This document shows, in pieces, positions 24,660 to 32,626 of a DNA stretch of 64,000 bases. Where the stretch lies: assembly GCF_014192395.1 (NCBI RefSeq), contig NZ_JACHXW010000005.1, positions 62,001 through 126,000 of the forward strand, given 5' to 3'. Numbering within the stretch: the stretch's first letter is position 1; the number at the start of each line of letters is the position of its first letter. The translations under genes and the position numbers were made by a program. The DNA comes from Paenibacillus endophyticus. Lineage in GTDB: Bacteria; Bacillota; Bacilli; Paenibacillales; Paenibacillaceae. The notes beneath the pieces are model-generated. The model was not told the origin of the DNA. It did not search any database and saw only the letters and a program-made list of their open reading frames with translations.

Positions 24660-25274
24660 ATGCAAAGCAACAATATCCGCTCGCTCGTATTTATCGCCTT
24701 ATTCGCAGCCTTATTTATTATCATGAGTTCACTTACGATTAAGCTTGGCGGTTCACTCGTACCGATCACCCTGCAAACACTGGGCGTTGTATTATCCGGT
24801 TTGTTCCTATCTCCGCGCAATGCCTTTCTCAGCATATTCGTCGTCATTGTTCTTGCGGCAATCGGTCTGCCTTTGTTCAGCGGCGCGGGAGGAATCGCCC
24901 ATCTAACGGGAGCAACAGGCGGTTTTATCTTTGCATTCCCGTTTTGCGCTATGCTCGTCAGTATCGCGATCGGAGCTTTTCTGCGAATGAGCAGTTCCAA
25001 AGCGAATAAAGGATTAGCCGTTGTTGTATTCTTCCTTATTTTCGAACTTTTCAGTTCACTTTTCTCTTACCTGCCAGGCATACCATGGCTCATGCATATA
25101 ACTGAATTCTCATTCCAGAAAGCCATGGCTGTAGGCTTCTTTCCATTCATAATTGGCGATGCATTAAAGTCGCTTGTTGGCGCCATTCTGGCTATCTCAT
25201 TAACACCTTACATCGTCTATATTCGCTCGTCAACCGTCAAGCGCAGCAACCAGAATTTAACCATTAAAGGATAG
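24660..25274 (+). CDS. bioY: Biotin transporter substrate-binding protein BioY
   Basis: The 204-residue S component has six membrane helices. BioY motifs are visible: VPITLQTLGVVLSGLFLSPR near residue 35, IGLPLFSGAGGIAHLTGATGGF near 70 and FFPFIIGDALKSLVGA near the C-terminus. It binds biotin in the membrane and works with an EcfA-EcfA-EcfT module, here very likely the divergent gene pair. GGAG lies 12 bases before ATG 24660, a little long, and no better start exists. It is controlled by the BirA-type operator just upstream. Confidence 0.95.
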   Translation: MQSNNIRSLVFIALFAALFIIMSSLTIKLGGSLVPITLQTLGVVLSGLFLSPRNAFLSIFVVIVLAAIGLPLFSGAGGIAHLTGATGGFIFAFPFCAMLVSIAIGAFLRMSSSKANKGLAVVVFFLIFELFSSLFSYLPGIPWLMHITEFSFQKAMAVGFFPFIIGDALKSLVGAILAISLTPYIVYIRSSTVKRSNQNLTIKG

Positions 25275-25295
25275 AAACCGTCCTATCGCAATAAA

Positions 25296-25376
25296 AATGC
25301 GTATTCCAATTGACTCTCGTCAATAGAGACTGACCGACTTTATAAAACAGTGGTCAGTCCCATCGGAATACGCATT
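25296..25376. terminator. Branched bidirectional terminator between bioY and the anti-sigma gene
   Basis: A 12-bp outer stem (AATGCGTATTCC 25296-25307 with GGAATACGCATT 25365-25376) encloses two further hairpins: TTGAC/GTCAA (25310-25323) and GACTGACC/GGTCAGTC (25328-25335 with 25352-25359). A- and T-runs flank both sides. The right arm includes the anti-sigma stop codon. It serves convergent transcripts. Confidence 0.8.
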
Positions 25377-26463
25377 ATTTTTGATTCCAATTCCACAACC
25401 GTACCTCACCCAGTCGAATGGCCTTTACAAAGCTAACCTCCTGCAATTTCAGAAGCTCCTTGACTGGTCCCGTCGCTACGACGCCGTAAATCTGAACGCC
25501 ATTCTCATCCGCATAATCCAAAGCGTCCTTAACCAGTTCAGTCGAGACAACAGACCTTGTTATTGACTTGTATTTGAGCAATAGCTGCAGTGTTTGCTTG
25601 TAATCATCCGTTTGCAAACCGCTTTTATCATGATGATACAATGGTATGGACGGAAATCCTAGCGGATTCCAAACCGCTTGCTCACCAGTTTCAGAACCCT
25701 CGACCGCCGTTCTAACGGCATACCACACTAGCTCCATCTCTTTCCCATCGAATTTGGATAGTACATCACTCTGCTCGTAATAATGATCCAAAGAGACGTA
25801 CGCTTCGGCCACTGACCCCTCAGGTAGCTTTTCTAATCGTGCCCATTCATTACTACTCCTTACTGTTTCCGTTGCGCTCGGCAAATAGAAAAACAAATTC
25901 AATCGATTTTGTGTATCAAGATACGTATCCACTCTTGAACCGATCCATTGATTAAATCTGAATGTCTGTGAATAAGTGCCTACTGTTTCACTCTCGCTGC
26001 CAATCTGCTTGCTGATGGTGCCAAAAAATCGGGTAGCCAAAACATTAGTTGGCGTGCTGCTAAGTGATACCCCAATATTAGGACGCGATACCGATAGCGC
26101 TGAACGCAAGACATCGCTATAAACGCTCTGGCGCATAGGGCTGCCTGTCGTGTAATAAAGGGATGTCAGGCTCGAATTTAATAAACCAAACAGGAGCAGC
26201 ATGCCAAATACCGTTCCCACGCTCCAAAATCGTGCTTTTCTTTTCCCCCGCTTCATCAGCTTTCTTGCCTGTTTTGGGTTTAACTCCATAGAACTGCGCA
26301 GCACACCTAAATCAGCAGGATTATTCCCTCTCTCGAGCATCTCATCCATATAGGTCTGATAAACCTCAAGCTTCTTCAGTTCCTGCTCCACTTCCGCCCG
26401 TTCCTCTGCTGAGAGCTTATCGTCTTCATAGTCTCTCAGTAACTGTTTAAAACGTTCAGACAT
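25375..26463 (-). CDS. Membrane anti-sigma factor, YhdL-like (Sigma_reg_N/Sigma_reg_C)
   Basis: 362 residues from ATG 26463 (MSERFKQLL), which overlaps the sigma gene end and has GGAGG 6 bases upstream. The open frame continues further but lies inside the sigma gene. Residues 1-75 are cytoplasmic and charged, a membrane helix lies near 80-100, and the long outer part (SVYSDVLRSALSVSRPNIGV, YVSLDHYYEQSDV, EMELVWYAVRT) fits the sigma factor regulator N- and C-domains of YhdL, the partner of SigM. It would hold the ECF sigma at the membrane until an envelope signal arrives. Confidence 0.82.
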   Translation of the reverse strand: MSERFKQLLRDYEDDKLSAEERAEVEQELKKLEVYQTYMDEMLERGNNPADLGVLRSSMELNPKQARKLMKRGKRKARFWSVGTVFGMLLLFGLLNSSLTSLYYTTGSPMRQSVYSDVLRSALSVSRPNIGVSLSSTPTNVLATRFFGTISKQIGSESETVGTYSQTFRFNQWIGSRVDTYLDTQNRLNLFFYLPSATETVRSSNEWARLEKLPEGSVAEAYVSLDHYYEQSDVLSKFDGKEMELVWYAVRTAVEGSETGEQAVWNPLGFPSIPLYHHDKSGLQTDDYKQTLQLLLKYKSITRSVVSTELVKDALDYADENGVQIYGVVATGPVKELLKLQEVSFVKAIRLGEVRLWNWNQK

Positions 26464-26959
26464 CATACGCCTCCCTCTGCAGCTGCCTAAGCGTCTGCCT
26501 TGCCCGAAATAAAAGCACCTTATAATGAGATAATCCAACCCCCATAATGTCTGCCGACTCCGCATACGACAGCTCATGCCAGTCATGCAAGAGCAATGCC
26601 TGCTTTTGTTTTTCCCGAAGCCTATCAATCAGAATCCCTAGCTCGCTAAGCCGCTCTTTGTGCAGAAACAGCATTTCCGGTGTAACTCGGCTTTGCAAAT
26701 TCTCGAAATAAGCTGCCTCCTGAGGACTCGTTCGCTTCTCTTTCCGTTTATAGTCAATGAGCGCATGATGGGCAGTCCGGAATAGCCAAGGCTTTACTCT
26801 CTCACCCTTGTAGCTGTCCAAATACAAGTACGCTCTATAAAACGTTTCCTGCACGATATCCTCTGCAGTATGGCGATCCTGGCAGAGGAACAATAAATAT
26901 CGATAAACATCTTTCATATACAACATATATAGCTCATCAATACTATTCGGCGCTGCCAT
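26456..26959 (-). CDS. ECF-type RNA polymerase sigma factor
   Basis: 167 residues with region 2 (LYMKDVYRYLLFLCQDRHTAEDIVQETFYRAY) and region 4 (LREKQKQALLLHDWHELSYAESADIMGVGLSHYKVLLFRARQTL) of the ECF group, without region 1 or 3. Strong GGGGGAG site before ATG 26959. Its downstream partner is a YhdL-like anti-sigma, so this is likely a SigM-like envelope-stress system. An ECF-type promoter at 27007-27035 indicates self-activation. Confidence 0.92.
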   Translation of the reverse strand: MAAPNSIDELYMLYMKDVYRYLLFLCQDRHTAEDIVQETFYRAYLYLDSYKGERVKPWLFRTAHHALIDYKRKEKRTSPQEAAYFENLQSRVTPEMLFLHKERLSELGILIDRLREKQKQALLLHDWHELSYAESADIMGVGLSHYKVLLFRARQTLRQLQREAYDV

Positions 26960-27006
26960 CTCCCCCTTGCCCTGCCGAATGGCTCCTCAGCATACCCTTA
27001 TGCCTA

Positions 27007-27035
27007 TACACGTTTAAGCTCTGGAAAAAGTTACA
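27007..27035 (-). promoter_or_regulatory. ECF-type auto-promoter of the sigma/anti-sigma operon
   Basis: TGTAAC (27035-27030), 17 bases starting with a T-run, CGTGTA (27012-27007). The AAC at -35 and CGT at -10 are the usual ECF sigma recognition pattern. Predicted start about 40 bases before the ATG. Confidence 0.75.
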
Positions 27036-27054
27036 AACCGCGATCGATATCCAT

Positions 27055-27083
27055 AAAAAAACGCCTGCCCCGTTCGGCAAGCG
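27055..27083 (-). terminator. Intrinsic terminator after the ricA-like gene
   Basis: GCGCTTGCC pairs imperfectly with GGCAGGCGT around GAACGG on the minus strand, followed by a run of T. Confidence 0.8.
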
Positions 27084-27119
27084 CATCTTAATATTCTTCT
27101 ATTGTTTGCTAGTGCGAGC

Positions 27120-27614
27120 TTAGTCGCTGCATTCCTCGGGAGCCGGCTCCGATGCATCCTCTACGCTGATTTTCTCGGAAACGGTGTCTCGTACGATCGA
27201 GATGACTAGCTGCAGCAAGTAGTTGATATCCGTTTGGCTTTGTTGAAATTCGGATACGATTGGAATGCCGTCAAGCTCGTCCTGCAGCGTTTCCATTTCG
27301 CCTTCGATTTTTTTAACCATATCGGCGTTTTTGAACGTCGTTTCGAACGCAACGACTTCCTTTTGCTTCTTTTTAATTTTCGTAATTAATTGCTGAACGC
27401 GTTCGTTGCCATTAATTTGTTGTTCGGCACGGCGGTAGTGCTGCACTTCCTCCGATGTGAAAATGAGATCCGCAAGCTCTTTCGCTTTTGTCGTAATATC
27501 GTCGCGAACGATCAGATCGCGTGTATGGAAGCTCGGAATTCCGCAGCCTTCTCCATGCTCATGATCATGGTCGCAATGTGCGCCTTGGTTTTCTGCCGTT
27601 TGCTGCTCTGCCAT
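27120..27614 (-). CDS. ricA: YlbF/YmcA family protein, RicA-like
   Basis: 164 residues. The central part (TKAKELADLIFTSEEVQHYRRAEQQI to VSEFQQSQTDINYLLQLV) is the helical YlbF/YmcA domain. Position directly behind miaB (23 bases) is the same as ymcB-ymcA in Bacillus subtilis, where RicA, RicF and RicT form an iron-sulfur-containing complex affecting RNase Y-dependent mRNA maturation and cell-fate decisions. Unusual is an N-terminal extension of about 32 residues rich in His and Cys (AHCDHDHEHGEGCG), plus a C-terminal Cys in EECSD. The extension could bind a metal or cluster. Confidence 0.85.
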   Translation of the reverse strand: MAEQQTAENQGAHCDHDHEHGEGCGIPSFHTRDLIVRDDITTKAKELADLIFTSEEVQHYRRAEQQINGNERVQQLITKIKKKQKEVVAFETTFKNADMVKKIEGEMETLQDELDGIPIVSEFQQSQTDINYLLQLVISIVRDTVSEKISVEDASEPAPEECSD

Positions 27615-27637
27615 TTGTCATCTCTCCTGTTTTGCCG

Positions 27638-29236
27638 TTAGCTTACGGCTTCTTGTGCATCCTGTTCGATCGCTTCTGCTTTTATATACCAGGTTTGTGC
27701 TTCTGTCACTTTAGCCATTATGAATTGGCCGATCCATTCCTTGTGGCCTTCCAAATGAACTAATTTGTTCGTGCGTGTGCGTCCTGATAGGATGTTCGCA
27801 TTATTTTTGCTTTCGCCTTCGATAAGAACCTCTACGATTTGCCCGCAAAGCTGCTCATTCTTCTCTCTTGCATTTGCTGCAAGCTGAGCATTCAGTCGTT
27901 GAAGTCTAGCCTTCTTCACCTCTAGCGGCACGTTGTCTTCCATTCCTGCGGCAGGCGTACCTTCGCGCGGGGAGTATAGGAACGTATAAGCGGAGTCAAA
28001 GCCGACTTCCTTCACCAGCGTCATCGTATCTTCAAATTGCTCGTCTGTTTCACCAGGGAAACCAACGATTATATCCGAAGTGAGCATCGCGTTCGGAATG
28101 GCTTTCTTTATCTTGCCTACCAGCTCCAAATACATCTCACGCGAATATTTGCGGCTCATTCGTTTCAAAATCTCCGTGCTGCCCGATTGCACCGGCAAAT
28201 GGATATGCTCCACTAGATTACCGCCCGTTCCAAGCACCTCGATCAAATGGTCATCGAAATCACGCGGATGGCTGGTCATGAAGCGAATGCGCGGAATATC
28301 GATTTTGGACATATCATGCATAAGATCGCCGAAACGATAGCTGATATCCTCGAAATCCTTCCCGTAAGCATTTACGTTCTGACCAAGCAGCGTAATTTCT
28401 TTGAAGCCTTTCCTAGCGAGCTCGCGAACCTCCGCAATGACATCCTCTGGGCGCCTGCTGCGCTCCTTGCCTCTCGTATACGGTACGATGCAATAGGTGC
28501 AGAACTTGTCGCAGCCGTACATGATATTAACCCAAGCACGCATGCCTTCGCGTTTTTTAGGCATATTTTCTATAATATCGCCTTCCTTGGACCAAACCTC
28601 CACAACCAACTCTTTACTGAAGTAAGCGTTTTGGAGGAGATGAGGCAGGCGATGAATGTTATGCGTTCCAAAGATCATATCCACAAAAGCATGCTTTTGC
28701 AAAATACGTCCGACAACCGACTCCTCCTGCGACATACAGCCGCAAACGCCAAGCAGCAGGTCTGGCTTCTCGGTTTTGAGCGTCTTCAGATGGCCAAGCT
28801 CGCCAAACACCTTATCCTCAGCATTCTCGCGAATCGCGCATGTATTCAATAAAATGACATCTGCTGCGTTGCGGTCCTCCGTAGCCGTATAGCCCATCTC
28901 TTCGAACATGCCCTTCATGACCTCTGTGTCATGCTCGTTCATCTGGCAGCCATAGGTTTGGATCAAATAATGCTTGCCAACCCCCATAGTCCTCAGCTCA
29001 TCCGGAATAGCGAAGTCATAATGCACCTCGATATCCTCTTTGCCGCGCTTTTTCTCATCCTTATGGCTAGGTGCGGCGTTTATGTTGACGATCCTTCCTT
29101 TAATGCGGTAGGTCGTTGAATTCTCGTCTTGGTCGATCACTTTCGCATCGCTGAAATCAAAATATTTGGAGTAATCCTTTAGCAGCCCTTGCTTCTTATC
29201 CGAAGCGAGCTGATTTGTATCCTTTGTCACTGCCAT
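27638..29236 (-). CDS. miaB: tRNA-2-methylthio-N6-dimethylallyladenosine synthase MiaB
   Basis: Radical-SAM methylthiotransferase that modifies A37 of tRNAs reading UNN codons. The 532-residue protein has a variable N-terminal 90 residues, the UPF0004 domain with three cluster cysteines ([34 protein letters not shown]), the radical-SAM CxxxCxxC in [16 protein letters not shown] and a C-terminal TRAM domain. ATG 29236 follows AAGGAAG. The longer N-terminus is typical of Bacillales MiaB. It leads the miaB-ricA transcript. Confidence 0.96.
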   Translation of the reverse strand: MAVTKDTNQLASDKKQGLLKDYSKYFDFSDAKVIDQDENSTTYRIKGRIVNINAAPSHKDEKKRGKEDIEVHYDFAIPDELRTMGVGKHYLIQTYGCQMNEHDTEVMKGMFEEMGYTATEDRNAADVILLNTCAIRENAEDKVFGELGHLKTLKTEKPDLLLGVCGCMSQEESVVGRILQKHAFVDMIFGTHNIHRLPHLLQNAYFSKELVVEVWSKEGDIIENMPKKREGMRAWVNIMYGCDKFCTYCIVPYTRGKERSRRPEDVIAEVRELARKGFKEITLLGQNVNAYGKDFEDISYRFGDLMHDMSKIDIPRIRFMTSHPRDFDDHLIEVLGTGGNLVEHIHLPVQSGSTEILKRMSRKYSREMYLELVGKIKKAIPNAMLTSDIIVGFPGETDEQFEDTMTLVKEVGFDSAYTFLYSPREGTPAAGMEDNVPLEVKKARLQRLNAQLAANAREKNEQLCGQIVEVLIEGESKNNANILSGRTRTNKLVHLEGHKEWIGQFIMAKVTEAQTWYIKAEAIEQDAQEAVS

Positions 29237-29303
29237 TTCACTTCCTTATGGGTACTAATAGTTGCTTAGTATGCTTGTATAGCCCAATTCAGTATTATAC
29301 CAG

Positions 29304-29906
29304 TTAACGGAATAAAGGGTCAATAAAGGTCAAACAAAAACGGTCTTGAATTTCCTCGCATGAATAGCCCATAACAATTCTTAGCTGCTTGAACGTATGC
29401 GGCGACTGAATCGAAATAAAAGAATGAGCCGCATAACAGGGATCAATGGAGGTGATTTCGTTCTTCTCTAACGCTTCTATAAAAAGATTTTTGAGCACGC
29501 TATGCAAATATAAATATGGCGGGGATTGAAAGAAGTCCGGCTTTTGATTCTCCATTTTATTAAAAGACTGCATGACGCCAAGCCATCTCGATTCCTTGTC
29601 AATAAAAGCTATGATTTTTCGCATCACGCTGCTGAGTCGTTCTTGAACGGAGTGCTGAACGGCTGATTCCAAATATACATCGATCTCCGAGATGAAGATA
29701 TCAAAGTTCTCTTTCATCATATCCATACATAAATCGCCTTTGTTTGAATAACGCCGATATAAAGTTCCTTGTCCGATTCCTACCGATTTCGCGATTTGAT
29801 GCATGCTGACCGATTCTACCCCATGCTCCGTAAACAAACAATTGGCAGTATGCAAAATTGCTTTGCTCAATGCTTGCTTCGTCCTGCTGTTTTCTGGTGC
29901 AGTCAT
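29304..29906 (-). CDS. TetR-family transcriptional regulator
   Basis: 200 residues from ATG 29906 (MTAPENSRTK; AAGGAGA 7 bases upstream; the open frame begins at 29951). The N-terminal helix-turn-helix reads VESVSMHQIAKSVGIGQGTLYRRYSNKGDL, a standard TetR motif. The C-terminal ligand domain is not assignable. It diverges from a 14-helix MFS exporter and probably represses both through the palindrome at 29980-29999. Confidence 0.9.
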   Translation of the reverse strand: MTAPENSRTKQALSKAILHTANCLFTEHGVESVSMHQIAKSVGIGQGTLYRRYSNKGDLCMDMMKENFDIFISEIDVYLESAVQHSVQERLSSVMRKIIAFIDKESRWLGVMQSFNKMENQKPDFFQSPPYLYLHSVLKNLFIEALEKNEITSIDPCYAAHSFISIQSPHTFKQLRIVMGYSCEEIQDRFCLTFIDPLFR

Positions 29907-29979
29907 CGTTCTATCTCCTTTTTCCGCTTTTACAAATGTAACGATTGACAATTGCCCGTTTCGTCTTTATTATTCAGTA

Positions 29980-29999
29980 GTGCGGACAATTGTCCGCAC
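29980..29999. promoter_or_regulatory. 20-bp perfect palindrome, probable TetR operator
   Basis: Half-site GTGCGGACAA followed by its exact reverse complement in the 188-bp divergent region. A possible tetR promoter (CGGACA, 18 bases, TAATAA on the minus strand) overlaps it, so binding would also give autoregulation. Confidence 0.75.
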
Positions 30000-30094
30000 A
30001 TAGATGCGGTCATCTTTTTATTGTAGCCTGATTCCTTATGGCAGGTCAACAATAGGAAGAATAGACCCCCCATATACGGATAGGAGGAATTGAA

Positions 30095-31588
30095 ATGGCT
30101 TCCGCTTCACAGAAAGCAGCGCCTACCGGCGATCCCATGTCGATTCGCAATATTATTGCCCCGCTAATCGCCATCATTGTCGGTATGTTTATGGTCATTT
30201 TGGATGGTACAGCAATGAACGTTGCCATGCCTGGTTTAATGGAGGATTTCAAAAGTTCGATGTCAATTGTCCAATGGACGATCACGGGCTATGCACTTGC
30301 ACAAGCCGCTGTCATTCCGCTCGCGGGATGGATGTCGGATCGTTTTGGAGCCAAGCAGGTTTTCTTGTTCTCCATCATTATGTTTACACTTGGCTCTGCT
30401 CTTTGCGCACTCGCAACGACGGCTGAGCAGCTTATTGTATTCCGCATCATTCAAGGCCTTGGCGGCGGTATGGTCGCTCCAATTGCGATGGCCTTCACAT
30501 TTAGGCTGAGCCCTCCAGGCAAGCAAGGTGCTGTTATGGGCATGATCGGCATTCCGATGCTGCTCGCTCCTGCTCTTGGTCCTGTAGTAGCTGGCTACCT
30601 TGTTGATTATGTATCCTGGCACTGGATTTTCATTATTAATCTTCCGATCGGCGTCATCGCTGTTATCGTTGGTCTTCGTACACTGCCTAATATTGAGCGC
30701 AAACGCGTACCTTCCCTTGATTTCCTCGGGATGATATTCGCTCCACTAGCATTTGCCATGCTTGCTTACGGTGTAAGCTCAGCTGGCGGCGGTGAAGGCG
30801 GCGGCGGAAGCGGCTGGACATCACCAGAAGCGCTAGTCGGCATGATCGTTGGTGGCGTAGCACTCATTATTTTCATTATCGTAGAGCTTAACCGCAAAGA
30901 ACCCCTGCTGGAACTTCGCGTTTTCAAATCCAGCGATTTCACACGGGGCATCATTTTGCAATGGATCGTGCAGATCGCTTTGTTTGGAACCTTGTTCCTT
31001 GCACCGATTTTCTTGCAGCTTGCAAAAGGCTACTCAGCGTTTGACACAGGTCTTATCTTGCTGCCACAAGCTCTTGCAGCTGGTATTTTCATGCCGATTG
31101 GCGGCAAGCTGTTCGACCGTTTCGGAGCGCGTCCTGTCGTCCTATCGGGATTAGCCATCGTTACGGTAGCCGGTTTTATTTTAAGCCAAATAACTGCCGA
31201 AACGACGCTTCTTACATTGATGATTCCACTTGCCATGCTCGGAGCAGGCATGGGCTTGTCCATGATGCCGCTTAACACGCATATCATGCAGTCCGCTCCT
31301 AGGGAGCTTGTAAGCCGTGTCACTTCGCTCACGGCAGCTGCGCAGCAGGTCATGACTTCCTTTGCAATCGCAGGCTTATCAACTATTCTTGCGAGCAGGG
31401 TTGAGCATTATAGTGCCACAAATCCTGGCCCGAATGTTGTTTACTCCTCATACGGCGACACTTTCTTCATTCTCGCTATTATTTCGATCGTTGGTGCAAT
31501 TGCTGCTTTGCTGCTTCGCAGACCGAAGCAAGAGAAAGGCACCAGCATGGATGAGAAGCCTGAAATGTCCATGATGATGGGCCACTAA
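30095..31588 (+). CDS. DHA2-family MFS multidrug exporter (EmrB/QacA type)
   Basis: 497 residues with 14 predicted membrane helices. Motif D1 reads VILDGTAMNVAMPGL, motif A GWMSDRFGAKQVFL, motif C GIPMLLAPALGPVVAGYLVDY, and WHWIFIINLPIG is typical of DHA2. A Gly-rich loop (SSAGGGEGGGGSG) joins the halves and the tail is Met-rich (MSMMMGH). AGGAGG lies 7 bases upstream of ATG 30095. It is probably induced when its ligand releases the divergent TetR protein. Confidence 0.93.
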   Translation: MASASQKAAPTGDPMSIRNIIAPLIAIIVGMFMVILDGTAMNVAMPGLMEDFKSSMSIVQWTITGYALAQAAVIPLAGWMSDRFGAKQVFLFSIIMFTLGSALCALATTAEQLIVFRIIQGLGGGMVAPIAMAFTFRLSPPGKQGAVMGMIGIPMLLAPALGPVVAGYLVDYVSWHWIFIINLPIGVIAVIVGLRTLPNIERKRVPSLDFLGMIFAPLAFAMLAYGVSSAGGGEGGGGSGWTSPEALVGMIVGGVALIIFIIVELNRKEPLLELRVFKSSDFTRGIILQWIVQIALFGTLFLAPIFLQLAKGYSAFDTGLILLPQALAAGIFMPIGGKLFDRFGARPVVLSGLAIVTVAGFILSQITAETTLLTLMIPLAMLGAGMGLSMMPLNTHIMQSAPRELVSRVTSLTAAAQQVMTSFAIAGLSTILASRVEHYSATNPGPNVVYSSYGDTFFILAIISIVGAIAALLLRRPKQEKGTSMDEKPEMSMMMGH

Positions 31589-31613
31589 CAAATTTTACTT
31601 ACCTTTGTAATGC

Positions 31614-31661
31614 AAAAGACAGCTTCCGAATCGTCATTGACGACAAGGAAGCTGTCTTTTT
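31614..31661 (+). terminator. Intrinsic terminator after the MFS exporter
   Basis: 14-bp stem AAAAGACAGCTTCC / GGAAGCTGTCTTTT with an inner CGTC/GACG hairpin, followed by T. Confidence 0.9.
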
Positions 31662-31664
31662 ATA

Positions 31665-31746
31665 CATATAAGACTTTATATGTTTCACGCGATAAAGAAT
31701 TCTTCTATTTCTACGAGAAACGGATACCCACCGGCGAAGCCGTTTC
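31665..31746 (+). repeat. Dispersed structured repeat, copy a
   Basis: First of three head-to-tail units. It contains a leader with CTTTATATG, GCGATA and TTCTATTTCTACGA, then a hairpin with GAAACGG (31717) pairing with CCGTTTC (ends 31746) and an inner CGGC/GCCG. Same family as the copies at 31755, 31855, 35271 and 36489. Confidence 0.7.
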
Positions 31747-31754
31747 TACTTGCC

Positions 31755-31844
31755 GTATTGGAAAGTGTATGGGTTTGCTCATTCTTTCTCTATACGTTTC
31801 ACCGAAACGATGGCGCCTATTGAAAGGACGCCGTCAGGCGTTTC
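31755..31844 (+). repeat. Dispersed structured repeat, copy b
   Basis: Leader GTTTGCTCATTCTTTCTC then TATACG, followed by hairpin GAAACG (31804) to CGTTTC (31839-31844) with inner GGCG/CGCC. By eye about 66 of 74 core bases match copy e at 36489-36580 in opposite orientation. Confidence 0.78.
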
Positions 31845-31854
31845 TTCTTAAAAT

Positions 31855-31942
31855 ATAGGAAAGTATATGATATCGCCAACTTTCTCTATATTTCTACGCG
31901 AAACGAAAGCTTAGCCGCCAGTGGATGGCTTCAGCCGTTTAC
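31855..31942 (+). repeat. Dispersed structured repeat, copy c
   Basis: Leader GGAAAGTATATGATATCGCC, TTTCTCTATATTTCTACGC, then GAAACG (31900) to CGTTT (31936-31940) with an inner AGCC/GGCT pairing. Most degenerate hairpin of the tandem set. It ends about 20 bases before the pduL stop. Confidence 0.65.
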
Positions 31943-31960
31943 GCTTGATAGAAGACTTTA

Positions 31961-32536
31961 TCAATCGATAATTTCGGCTTTGTCACCGTTTTTGACGCCT
32001 GCGGCATTTGCTTCGTCCGTATCAATATGCATGTCAAGCGCATATTGGTCAGAGACGCGCGCAACCACCTGCTCGAATATGACGCCACGCTCTCCGGGGA
32101 AACGCACGCGAAGCAGCTGCTTGTCCGCAACGCCATAGCGCTCTGCATCACTTGTGTGGAAATGGATATGACGGGCAGCTACGATGACGCCCTCTTCGAT
32201 TTCAAGCTCTCCAGCAGGCCCTTGAAGCTTGATCCCCGCGGATCCTTGAATGTTGCCTGACTCTCTTACTGGCGGATTAACGCCTAATGCAAAAGCATCC
32301 GTACGGGATACTTCCAGCTGTGTTTGTTTGCGGGCAGGACCTAAGATTCTAACCTTCGCGAAACTCCCTTTGGGACCCGAAACAGCTACCGTTTCATTAG
32401 CAGCATATTGTCCTGGCTGAGACAATGGCTTCATTTCTGTCAACTCATAACCTTTACCGAACAAAAGCTCGACATGCTCCTGTGATAAGTGAATATGTCT
32501 TGCGGATACTCCTATCGTAACTTCTCTATGTATCAT
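31961..32536 (-). CDS. pduL: Phosphate propanoyltransferase PduL
   Basis: 191 residues. PduL enzymes are zinc phosphotransacylases that convert acyl-CoA and phosphate to acyl phosphate. Both metal-binding motifs are present: VSARHIHLSQEHVE near residue 11 and VAARHIHFHTSDAE near 123, with PGQYAANETV and the conserved GPARKQTQLEVSRTDA between them. No N-terminal encapsulation peptide is evident and no microcompartment genes are in the window, so a soluble housekeeping role in acetyl- or propionyl-CoA metabolism is likely. AGGAG before ATG 32536. It follows korAB but is separated from it by a terminator. Confidence 0.93.
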   Translation of the reverse strand: MIHREVTIGVSARHIHLSQEHVELLFGKGYELTEMKPLSQPGQYAANETVAVSGPKGSFAKVRILGPARKQTQLEVSRTDAFALGVNPPVRESGNIQGSAGIKLQGPAGELEIEEGVIVAARHIHFHTSDAERYGVADKQLLRVRFPGERGVIFEQVVARVSDQYALDMHIDTDEANAAGVKNGDKAEIID

Positions 32537-32583
32537 GTTGTCACTCTCCTGTTATCCTGTTGTATTTATGGGTTCTTGCGACA

Positions 32584-32619
32584 AAAATAAGCACACGGCT
32601 ATTAAACCGCATGCTTATC
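32584..32619 (-). terminator. Intrinsic terminator of the korAB operon
   Basis: GATAAGCA, a mismatch, GCGG pairs with CCG..TGCTTATT around TTTAATAG on the minus strand, followed by T. Confidence 0.82.
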
Positions 32620-32626
32620 ATACCAC

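Noticed and set aside
28247..28852. 201-codon plus-strand frame inside miaB
   Set aside because: It is antisense to conserved MiaB motifs, has no ribosome site and shows no recognisable domain.
31610..31858. 82-codon plus-strand frame over the repeat cluster
   Set aside because: It starts inside the MFS terminator stem and runs through two repeat copies. The translation follows the repeats rather than a protein.
31665..31942. Three tandem units considered as a CRISPR array
   Set aside because: Units are imperfect, about 90 bp, with no constant short repeat and variable spacer pattern, no cas genes nearby, and dispersed inverted copies exist.
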